Assembly: GCA_964354365.1 (NCBI GenBank)
Contig: CAYGZM010000061.1
Coordinates: forward strand, 1 to 21,210
From: CAYGZM01 sp964354365
GTDB lineage: Bacteria; Planctomycetota; Phycisphaerae; Sedimentisphaerales; Anaerobacaceae
Length of the DNA stretch: 21,210 nucleotides
Reading direction: 5' to 3'
The position numbers and the translations under genes were made by a program. The notes below the pieces were generated by a model. The model was not told where the DNA came from. It saw only the letters and a program-made list of their open reading frames with translations, and did no database searches. Below, piece after piece: positions 6,172 through 13,014 of the stretch; position 1 is the first letter of the stretch, and every line of letters starts with the position of its first letter.

Positions 6172-7371
6172 CTACGCCGCGTTCTTGAGGCGGTAGGCTG
6201 TGAGCCGTGTTTCGGCAAAGACGTGACGCTCGATATTGCCGGGTACGGCTTTCGAATCGCGCGTCGGCTTCTCAGGCTTGCGGTCGTAATAGAGGTCATC
6301 CGGCCGCAGACCCTCCAGAGTCATATGTGGCCGCCAGGCGTTGTACCAGTTCTCGAATTCGCTGCACAGAAGCGCCAGGTGGTCAAAGCCCTTGATGAGC
6401 GGGACGCGTTTCAGCCACTCATACTTGAGGGTCTTGATGACCCGCTCGGTTACGGCGATGGACCCGTTCTTTCCCACCGCTCCCAAACGGGCTTTGATAT
6501 TCCATTGTCGCAGCAGTTCGGCAAAGGCATCCCCCACAAAGACGCTGGCTTGGTCGGAGATGATGTGTTTCGGCGCCCTATGCTTTTGTATGGCCCTCTC
6601 CAGAGCCTCGATGATCCATCCGGCATTGGGACCTTCCAGCGGTGCCACACATACGACCTTGCGAGAGAAGTGGTCAATGGCCACCAGGACCTGAACAGGC
6701 CACAGGCCCCAGCACATGACTTTCGTCGTGTCGATCGACCAGACATGGTTGGCATACCACGCGGGAATGGAGCGGGATTCTGGCCCTTCTTGTGATTCAA
6801 CAGGGGCGGCCGCGGATGTGGGAGTATCTCGAAGTTCCGGCCTCAGCAGGATGTTTCTCACCGCGGTGGCGGACAGGAAGATACCCAGCAATTTGAGTTG
6901 GTTGGCGATTCGAATGCGGCCCCAACTGAGGTTGGCTTTCGTGATCTCCCACGTCAGGGAGGCGACATCTACTGGGGTCTTGTTGCCGGGAGTGCCGGAG
7001 GGCTTCTGATCTTCGATCTTGTGCAGCCAGCGGTAGAGCGTGGATCGGGCGACGCCGAAATGCCGGGAGACCTTTCGCCTGGGGATCTGGAAAGCCTCCA
7101 TATGCCAAAGGATGAGGAGTCTCTCGCGGACTTCATATCGCGGCTTCTTACCCTTCTTGTGGATTTGTTTCTGGAGGATCGACACCTGCATTTCGAGCTG
7201 ATAGACCTTATCTTTGAGAAATAGTGTTTCCTTGTCTTTGCGATCGGCATCCATGGCCGCAAGGCGTTTGAGGCTTCGCTTACGGACTCTTCCTGAGAAT
7301 CGGGCAGCTAAGATGGCCGCTTTAATGATCAATGTTGCAGCATTGATGATGACGTCCAAGTTCTTATTCAT
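6172..7371 (-). CDS. DD(35)E insertion-sequence transposase (integrase core)
   Basis: A complete 399-residue transposase with a retroviral-integrase-type (rve) core. Order: hydrophobic/basic N-terminus (1-35), a coiled coil (about 45-75), a helix-turn-helix (about 92-118, RKVSRHFGVARSTLYRWL), a linker (120-205), then the catalytic core with Asp214 (SIDTTK), Asp273 (ISDQASVF) and Glu309 (VTERVIKTLK). Exactly 35 residues lie between the last two acids. The C-terminal WYNAWRPHMTLEGLRP motif is typical of IS3/IS481-related enzymes. It is a single ORF without an obvious frameshift, unlike classical IS3. All three acids are intact, so it may be active. It is convergent with nothing; the DUF4185-like gene lies beyond its 3' end on the same strand. 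Confidence 0.9.
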   Translation of the reverse strand: MNKNLDVIINAATLIIKAAILAARFSGRVRKRSLKRLAAMDADRKDKETLFLKDKVYQLEMQVSILQKQIHKKGKKPRYEVRERLLILWHMEAFQIPRRKVSRHFGVARSTLYRWLHKIEDQKPSGTPGNKTPVDVASLTWEITKANLSWGRIRIANQLKLLGIFLSATAVRNILLRPELRDTPTSAAAPVESQEGPESRSIPAWYANHVWSIDTTKVMCWGLWPVQVLVAIDHFSRKVVCVAPLEGPNAGWIIEALERAIQKHRAPKHIISDQASVFVGDAFAELLRQWNIKARLGAVGKNGSIAVTERVIKTLKYEWLKRVPLIKGFDHLALLCSEFENWYNAWRPHMTLEGLRPDDLYYDRKPEKPTRDSKAVPGNIERHVFAETRLTAYRLKNAA

Positions 7372-7392
7372 AAGGCCATCAAAACCTCCTCC
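7368..7392 (-). promoter_or_regulatory. strong ribosome site serving a three-codon ORF coupled to the transposase
   Basis: GGAGGAGG (7392-7385) is ideally placed for ATG 7379, which opens the minimal ORF ATG-GCC-TTA-TGA. Its TGA overlaps the transposase ATG (7371-7369) as ATGA. For the transposase ATG itself the ribosome site is rather far (13 bases). Either the transposase is read from the distant site or expression goes through termination and restart. Confidence 0.45.
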
Positions 7393-7423
7393 AAAACAAG
7401 AAAAAGCCGGTTGCAGAGGAAGT

Positions 7424-7432
7424 ATGATAGCA
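7424..7432 (-). promoter_or_regulatory. extended -10 type promoter candidate for the transposase
   Basis: Minus strand TGCTATCAT, an extended -10 box (TGnTATnAT) about 53 bases before the transposase start. The -35 region is not convincing. Confidence 0.3.
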
Positions 7433-7777
7433 TAAAACAGCCGGAAATGCTAAAGACGGTCTTGGGTATCTAAATCCTTGTAGTGTATAATGTTAAATCA
7501 GATGTCACGGCGGTCCCATTTACGCTTGACAAGTACAAATGGTCCCAAGCATGTCTTTCCACTCGAGACGAGCGATGCGATGGTATGCATGTGATACGTG
7601 GGTATAGCCTCTGATGGGAGCAAAGTCGCAGCGCCGAGCCTGGGGGCGCAAGTGTCTGTTATGCAGGGGGATAGTCGCGTGTATAGGATGGTCCTACGGG
7701 CGTTTGACAGGTGCAACTGGTTCCAGCGGCAATTATCCGCAATTTCTGGTTGTTCGGTCTCTGATTACTTTGCCCGG
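7433..7777. other. intergenic region between insertion sequence and beta-helix gene
   Basis: 345 bases with no supported gene. A plus-strand promoter-like pair, TTGGGT (7462-7467), 18 bases, TATAAT (7486-7491), points into the 3' end of the beta-helix gene and would make antisense RNA if used. CCATTT and AAATGG around 7517-7543 form an imperfect inverted repeat with GGTCCCA repeated directly. No clear terminator for the beta-helix gene was found. Confidence 0.35.
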
Positions 7778-10700
7778 TTATCTCGTGCCGCTACTCTTGG
7801 TCGTGAAGCTCCAGACAGGCCCTGTCGTTTTACCAGCGGCATTGACCTCGTCGATCCGCCAATAGTACGTGGTCTCGTACGCAAGACTGCCGGGGGTGAA
7901 TGTGGTCTGGCTTTGATTGCCTCGGAATGTCCCTGGGCTGGTCTTCCCAAAATACACATCGTGCGATGTAGCACCAGCACCTGCCACCCAGCTTAGAACC
8001 GGGTCTGTTCGAATACCCACGGAGCCATCGGGCGGATTCGGCTCAGTTGCTGGGTCGGGTGGTGAGCCTGTCTTGAAGCTCCATACTACTCCAGTAGTCA
8101 CGCCGCCTGGATTTATTTCATCGATCCGCCAGTAATACCACGTGTTCTTGTCCAAGAGTCCAGGCTCGAACGTCGTATTCGGCTGGCAGATCTGGAATAT
8201 TCCGGGGCTTGCGGTTCCGAAATACACGTCGTGCCACAACGCGTTGGCATCCGAGGTCCACGTCAACAAAGGAGCAAGTGCAACGCCTGATGTGCCCTCT
8301 GCTGGGCTTGGGGCGTTCGCTGGAAGAGGCGGAGAGGGCCGCTTCCAGTGCCACCCAAAAACGGCCAAGTCTGGGAAGTCCACAAACCCATTTCTTGTAA
8401 GATCTGCAGACAGTGGCTGCCCGCCGAGTAGCCATTGACTCATGAACAAAGGCAGATCAGTGCGATAGACGAAGCCATCGAGATCGAGATCGGCGATATT
8501 GCCGATCTCGGTCGGCGACATGCTCGCCTCACGCGTCCCGCCGTATGCGCCCAGATTTATGTGTTTTCCGTTCGGCCAGAGCTCTTTTGACCAATCCGAA
8601 TTTGGATCACCGGCATCAATGCAAAGGCTCGTAACGTCATCGAGTAACCAGGAGAGGATATTTGGCTCCCATCTGCCGTATTGTGATTTCAAATGGTAAT
8701 CACCATGAACCCACACGGCATTCGGGTCGTTCGGCTCGACATGCATATTCGGGTCGTCGCTATGCCCCCAATAGCCCGGCGCGGCGAAGCAGGGGTCCAT
8801 ATCGATATTCCCTGGACCCCAGTTGAGTGTGCATCCTTCAGCGATGTGGACCATGTCTCTGGTGCCCTCTACGTTTGAGTAGGAGACTGACAAAGTGGAT
8901 TCCACACCGTCGTCAGCGGCGACGGCAAGTTCAGGGCCCGGATAGCCGAAGTTGCCCCGGATAACACAGTTCAAGACGGAGGTCTCACTGCCATACGTGC
9001 TAATGATCCCGCCGGCAAACCCGAGCGCGACGTTGTGACAAATTGTGGAACTTTCGATCGTTGGACTGCGTCCCCAGTTGCAGATTGCACCACCAGCCTC
9101 GCTGGCCCTATTGCCAACGATCAGACAATTGCGGATCTCAGACCAGCCGTGCGACGTATACACTCCGCCGCCATCGCGACCAGCTGAATTCCCGCTGATC
9201 CGGCACCCCACAACCTGTGCTTTGCTACGGCCGAGATAGACACCGCCACCGAGTTCTGGCGTGGTGTTGCGCACGATGGTGCAATCCGTGATCGCCGCGT
9301 CATCTTCATTGCCACAGACTCCGCCACCACCGGGATAGCCGTATGCGGTATTTCCCACGATAACGCAGTTAGATATCGATGGGCCGCTGTAAGCACAATA
9401 GATTCCACCGCCATATTTTGCGTAGCCATTGGTGATAGTGAATCCGGTTAATACGGAGTTGCCATCTTCTTCATTGTGGAAGTAAAACCCGCGGCCCAGA
9501 CCATTGCAGTCGATCACTGTTGTAGCAACAACGTTGGGATTGTTGGGGTCGGTGGAGCGGACGGTGATGGCTCTGCCATTGAAGTCGATATTGCGGTTTC
9601 CGGGGCCGGTGTATATCCCGGGATCGACGACGACTGTGTCACCATCATCGGCATATTGAACAGCACTTTGGATCGTCGGGAATATGCTCGGCACTCTCAG
9701 CACAGACGTCTCAGTGCAGTGCACGACGACAGCTACCTGTACAGCTTTATTGGCGGAATTTGGATCGGATATTGTCAAATTAGCTGAGTGATCCCCGGTG
9801 ATTTGGGCCCAGTCTATAGTTACGATGACATCATTAGGTTCTCCACGGGATGTGCCGCTGAGAGGCCAGAGGCTCAGCCAATTACAGTCCTCGCTTATAC
9901 TCCAGTGCAATGTCTGGATGCTCGCATTAGAAATGGCGATTGTCTGCGAATTAGGCCCCGGTATATCGGGTGAGTAGACAAAACTGAGCGGGTTCGGTGT
10001 AACGTCGATGACCGGGCCATCAACGTATAAACTCACACTTACCCATTGGGGGGAGTTGCGTGCATTTGGATCGGTCACGACCAGGTTATAGGCGTGGCGC
10101 CCGGGCGAGAGGCCATTCGGGTCAACGTCGATCTGGACGTAGTCCTTTTCACCTGTGGACTGGCCGGTCGCGGGCGAGATGTTCAGCCAATCACAGTCTT
10201 CCGTGACCTGCCAATTCAAGATTGCTATGTCACTATTTCTGATGTAGAATTCCTTTGGGGGTGGATTTGGATCTCCTGGGCGATATTCAAACTGAACCGG
10301 CGTGTTGCCGAGTTCGATGACGGGCGTCCCGACATGCACGTTCACCGTAACAGGTACGGGCGAGTTGTCCGCGTTGGGGTCCGAAACGAACAACTCACAG
10401 GTATAGTCCCCGATATCGAGGCCATTGCCGTCTACACAGACGATGACTTGATCGACTTCGCCCGAAGATTGGCCGGACGTTGGAGAGACATCAAGCCAGT
10501 CACAGTCCTCGCTGATCTGCCAGTTCAATGTGCCCACATCAGCATTCCATATCAACAGCGTCTGCGTCTTGGGGATGGGATCACCTCTGAGACAGATGAA
10601 GTAAAGTCTGTTCGGATCGACGCCAATCACTGGTGTTTTGACGTCGAGATTCACGGTGATATTGCGCGGTACGCTCAGCGTATTGGGATCGAAGATGGAG

Positions 10701-12397
10701 AATGCACAGGTGTACATACCTTGGGCGAGTCCAGTCACATCTGCCGATATTGTTATGTTACCCGGCAAGCCAGTCGAAATTCCTTCGGATGGGAAGACTT
10801 GCAGCCAGTCACAGTCATTGGTGACAGTCCAGTTCAGCACTCCTTCTGCTCGGTTCCAGATGGTCAGCGGTTGATTCTCCGGATTCGGACCATGTTCGAC
10901 GGCGATGAATTTATACTCCGTATCCGACAAACCGATTACCGGCGTGCCAGGCGGGAGATACTCGTATGCGCCCATGTCAACAATCGGTTTTTCGCCGTTG
11001 CCTGTGTCGACAGCCGAAGGGGCATCAGTACGGCGAGGGTTACCGTCGAGATCGAAAATCACGGACGTTAACGGCGCAGAATTGTCGCCGGCATCGACAC
11101 AAGGTGAAACAAGCGATAACCGCAGGTTGTCGTCCTCGGTCCCAGCCAGATTGTCCGGGCCGTTAGCGTCCACAAATAATGGATCGAGACCAATATTGCC
11201 TTCGCCTCCGAGTGCTCCAGTGAGACCTTGTATACAACTGTAATTGATGGCAGGAGGATATATGGGGTATGTTGTCAAACGAATTTGAGAAAGCTCGTTC
11301 GTGCCAGTTTGGTCCGTGTTGCCCCAAAGTACACAGTTGGAGAGAGTCACAGTACTACAATCTTCATTGTATATTCCACCGCCCCACTTATTGGCGGTGT
11401 TCCTGCTCAGAGTGCAGTTGAGCAAAACCGGCGCATCTAAATAACCGCTGAAGATGACTCCCCCCTTGGAAGCAGAATTGTGGTTGAATAGGCAATTCAC
11501 AATCGTAGGATCGCCGTGTCCGTTATTGCGGACAGCGCCTCCGTATTCAGCTGAATTACTTACAAATACACAGTTGGTTATTACTGGATAGTTCCGATTA
11601 TAATTGGCAAGAGCGCCTCCCCTTGATGCCGAGTTGTTGACAAAGCTGCAATTGTCTATGTAGGAATGGCTTTTCTCCATGTCGCAGATTGCCCCCCCGT
11701 CAGTTGCCAAGTTGCTAACGAAGCTACAACTGGTTATGCGAGCGTGGCTTTCTTCTCTCGTGCAGATTGCTCCTCCCAGAGATGCCACATTTCCGACAAA
11801 GCTGCAATTCTCTATGTAGGAATGGCTTTCTTCCGTGTTGTGGATTGCCCCTCCTTCAGTTGCTGTGTTATCAGAGAAAGTACAATTGATAATACGCGGG
11901 CTGCACCGCCAGATGTGTAAGGCACCACCTAGGCTGCCTGAATTTGCCTTGAAAACGCAATTTCGTATGGTTGGATGCGAAGGGATGCCTGCCCCAGCAC
12001 CATAGAAGTAAATACTGCTGCCAGCCGCCCTTGTACCCGTAACGCCTTCGAGGCGGGATTCAGGTGTCTCGCCACTGTGAAAGTAAAAGGCTTGGCCCAG
12101 GCTATTACAGTCGATGACCGTTGCGGCGACGATGTTGGGGTCGTTTGGGTCGGTGGACCGGACGGTGATGGCTTTGCCTTTGAAGTCGATATTGCGGTTT
12201 CCGGGGCCGGTGTATAGACCGGGCTGGATTTCGACTGTGTCGCCGTCGTTGGCATCGTTGATAACGGCCTGGATGTTGTTGAAATCCGCTGGCCCGTCGT
12301 CATCGACGGTGATTATCCTTGCCAGTGCTGTTGGAACCAAGCACAGTACAAGCAGCAAGGCGGCTAGGCAAGTCCTTGGATCAGCTTTTCGCCTCAT
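7778..12397 (-). CDS. giant secreted protein: two beta-helices, four BACON-like domains, dockerin-like, two FN3-like
   Basis: 1539 residues; ATG 12397 has GAGGAG 6 bases upstream. A signal peptide (1-26, CLAALLLVLCLVPTALA) is followed by a right-handed beta-helix (27-480) with Pmp-like units of the form NCSFVNNSASRGGAL. Four BACON-like beta-sandwiches of about 100 residues start near 484, 587, 689 and 792, each with TPVI..., a DCDWL or DCNWL core and a YTC-type strand. A second beta-helix (about 900-1292) repeats the first in protein and DNA. Then come a dockerin-like pair with two Ca-loop motifs (DLDLDGFVYRTD and DLTRNGFVDFPD, about 1297-1352) and two FN3-like domains (1357-1446 and 1450-1539), each with HDVYFG and YYWRIDE. 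BACON domains are linked to mucin or glycan binding, and the helices are typical of adhesins and polysaccharide lyases. No lyase active site was identified, so surface or secreted adhesin or glycan binding is the likeliest role. Confidence 0.8.
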   Translation of the reverse strand: MRRKADPRTCLAALLLVLCLVPTALARIITVDDDGPADFNNIQAVINDANDGDTVEIQPGLYTGPGNRNIDFKGKAITVRSTDPNDPNIVAATVIDCNSLGQAFYFHSGETPESRLEGVTGTRAAGSSIYFYGAGAGIPSHPTIRNCVFKANSGSLGGALHIWRCSPRIINCTFSDNTATEGGAIHNTEESHSYIENCSFVGNVASLGGAICTREESHARITSCSFVSNLATDGGAICDMEKSHSYIDNCSFVNNSASRGGALANYNRNYPVITNCVFVSNSAEYGGAVRNNGHGDPTIVNCLFNHNSASKGGVIFSGYLDAPVLLNCTLSRNTANKWGGGIYNEDCSTVTLSNCVLWGNTDQTGTNELSQIRLTTYPIYPPAINYSCIQGLTGALGGEGNIGLDPLFVDANGPDNLAGTEDDNLRLSLVSPCVDAGDNSAPLTSVIFDLDGNPRRTDAPSAVDTGNGEKPIVDMGAYEYLPPGTPVIGLSDTEYKFIAVEHGPNPENQPLTIWNRAEGVLNWTVTNDCDWLQVFPSEGISTGLPGNITISADVTGLAQGMYTCAFSIFDPNTLSVPRNITVNLDVKTPVIGVDPNRLYFICLRGDPIPKTQTLLIWNADVGTLNWQISEDCDWLDVSPTSGQSSGEVDQVIVCVDGNGLDIGDYTCELFVSDPNADNSPVPVTVNVHVGTPVIELGNTPVQFEYRPGDPNPPPKEFYIRNSDIAILNWQVTEDCDWLNISPATGQSTGEKDYVQIDVDPNGLSPGRHAYNLVVTDPNARNSPQWVSVSLYVDGPVIDVTPNPLSFVYSPDIPGPNSQTIAISNASIQTLHWSISEDCNWLSLWPLSGTSRGEPNDVIVTIDWAQITGDHSANLTISDPNSANKAVQVAVVVHCTETSVLRVPSIFPTIQSAVQYADDGDTVVVDPGIYTGPGNRNIDFNGRAITVRSTDPNNPNVVATTVIDCNGLGRGFYFHNEEDGNSVLTGFTITNGYAKYGGGIYCAYSGPSISNCVIVGNTAYGYPGGGGVCGNEDDAAITDCTIVRNTTPELGGGVYLGRSKAQVVGCRISGNSAGRDGGGVYTSHGWSEIRNCLIVGNRASEAGGAICNWGRSPTIESSTICHNVALGFAGGIISTYGSETSVLNCVIRGNFGYPGPELAVAADDGVESTLSVSYSNVEGTRDMVHIAEGCTLNWGPGNIDMDPCFAAPGYWGHSDDPNMHVEPNDPNAVWVHGDYHLKSQYGRWEPNILSWLLDDVTSLCIDAGDPNSDWSKELWPNGKHINLGAYGGTREASMSPTEIGNIADLDLDGFVYRTDLPLFMSQWLLGGQPLSADLTRNGFVDFPDLAVFGWHWKRPSPPLPANAPSPAEGTSGVALAPLLTWTSDANALWHDVYFGTASPGIFQICQPNTTFEPGLLDKNTWYYWRIDEINPGGVTTGVVWSFKTGSPPDPATEPNPPDGSVGIRTDPVLSWVAGAGATSHDVYFGKTSPGTFRGNQSQTTFTPGSLAYETTYYWRIDEVNAAGKTTGPVWSFTTKSSGTR
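9476..9654 (-). repeat. 179-bp intragenic duplication, copy 2 (start of second beta-helix)
   Basis: Aligns without gaps to 12077-12255 at about 147 of 179 bases (82%). Both encode the beta-helix capping segment with YTGPGNRNIDF and ITVRSTDPN. The longest identical block is around the codons for GNRNIDF. Confidence 0.75.
12077..12255 (-). repeat. 179-bp intragenic duplication, copy 1 (start of first beta-helix)
   Basis: Partner of 9476-9654, exactly 2601 bases (867 codons) apart, in frame. It shows that the two beta-helix modules arose by duplication within the gene or by exchange with a close relative. Confidence 0.75.
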
Positions 12398-12408
12398 ATA
12401 TGTCTCCT

Positions 12409-12420
12409 CGGCAATTGCCG
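12409..12420 (-). promoter_or_regulatory. 12-bp perfect palindrome at the transcript start
   Basis: CGGCAATTGCCG is its own reverse complement and sits from about +1 to +12 of the predicted transcript, just before the ribosome site GAGGAG. It could be an operator for a dimeric repressor or form a small 5' hairpin. Confidence 0.4.
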
Positions 12421-12427
12421 TTCAAGA

Positions 12428-12456
12428 ATTATACCAGATTGCGGCTCGAAAGACAA
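12428..12456 (-). promoter_or_regulatory. sigma70-like promoter of the beta-helix gene
   Basis: Minus strand TTGTCT (12456-12451), a 17-base spacer, TATAAT (12433-12428). The -10 box is a perfect match. It predicts a start near 12421 and a 5' leader of about 24 bases. Confidence 0.6.
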
Positions 12457-13014
12457 GGAATATTAGGCGTTTGTGGAGTTTCGCGCGGCATTTGCAGGTT
12501 CTACCGCACGGTTGCCCATGCGGGTATTTCGGGAGGCCCCTTGTTTCAGGCCGATTAGCCGACATCGGCTTGAATGAACGGTGCTTACGTTCCTTACATC
12601 CCGGTTGCTTTTGTCGTTCTGGTTCCGGAGAATTACACAGGCAGGTTATCTTGAGCCTTTGCATTTCAGGCGGGAAACGAGTCGTTCGCAGGTTTAGGGG
12701 AAGACTGGTTTCAGGGCGATGAACAGGGGTGGTGCGACGTGCTGTGTATTTAGTAAGGGGTCTTATCTCGCCCCGCAAAGGCTTGCCAAAGAAGCTTTAT
12801 GGTAGTTGAGAGTTCATGCCATTTCTGAACTGTCTCGGACAGTCATCTGGCATACACAAGTCCGACTTGGCATCGCAGTCTCTTCGGTGCATTTCCCGAA
12901 GGTGAGCATTGAAATTTTGCGTGGAGTGCTATAGTCTGTTGTAGGCTTGAACTCGGCTATTTGAAGCTTGCAGAGCACGAGAATTAGTGCACGGCGTTCT
13001 GGGAGGATGAACCT
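12457..13014. other. 558-base divergent intergenic region
   Basis: Lies between the beta-helix gene (-) and the regulatory-like-domain gene (+). Beyond the promoter elements at its two edges I see no supported gene or strong structure. Reading frames here are basic, proline/arginine-rich and lack ribosome sites. Confidence 0.5.
12909..12935 (+). promoter_or_regulatory. promoter candidate for the carboxypeptidase-regulatory-like gene
   Basis: TTGAAA (12909-12914), 15 bases, TATAGT (12930-12935). Both boxes are good but the spacer is short. It would give a leader of about 70 bases. Confidence 0.3.

Larger units (their letters stand above)
6172..7432 (-). mobile_element. insertion sequence of IS3/IS481-like type, ends not resolved
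   Basis: Supported by the intact transposase and its own promoter-like and ribosome-binding sequences. I looked for terminal inverted repeats and a target duplication in 5833-6171 and 7372-7777 and found only a poor match around 6116-6131 and 7434-7449 (about 10 of 16). The limits given therefore cover only gene and control region. Confidence 0.6.

Noticed and set aside
6116..7449. Terminal inverted repeats of the insertion sequence near 6116 and 7449
   Set aside because: Only about 10 of 16 bases match and no flanking target duplication was seen, so the ends were left open.
10046..11071. 341-codon open frame on the plus strand within the beta-helix gene
   Set aside because: It is the antisense shadow of the BACON-like repeats. 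The repeated Val/Ile/Asp text follows from the sense repeats, and no ribosome site or independent domain was seen.
12114..12722. 202-codon open frame on the plus strand across the 5' end of the beta-helix gene
   Set aside because: It overlaps the signal peptide, promoter and palindrome of the real gene and has no recognisable motif.
12422..12778. 118-codon open frame on the minus strand upstream of the beta-helix gene
   Set aside because: Basic, proline-rich, without ribosome site, and it covers the strong promoter at 12428-12456.
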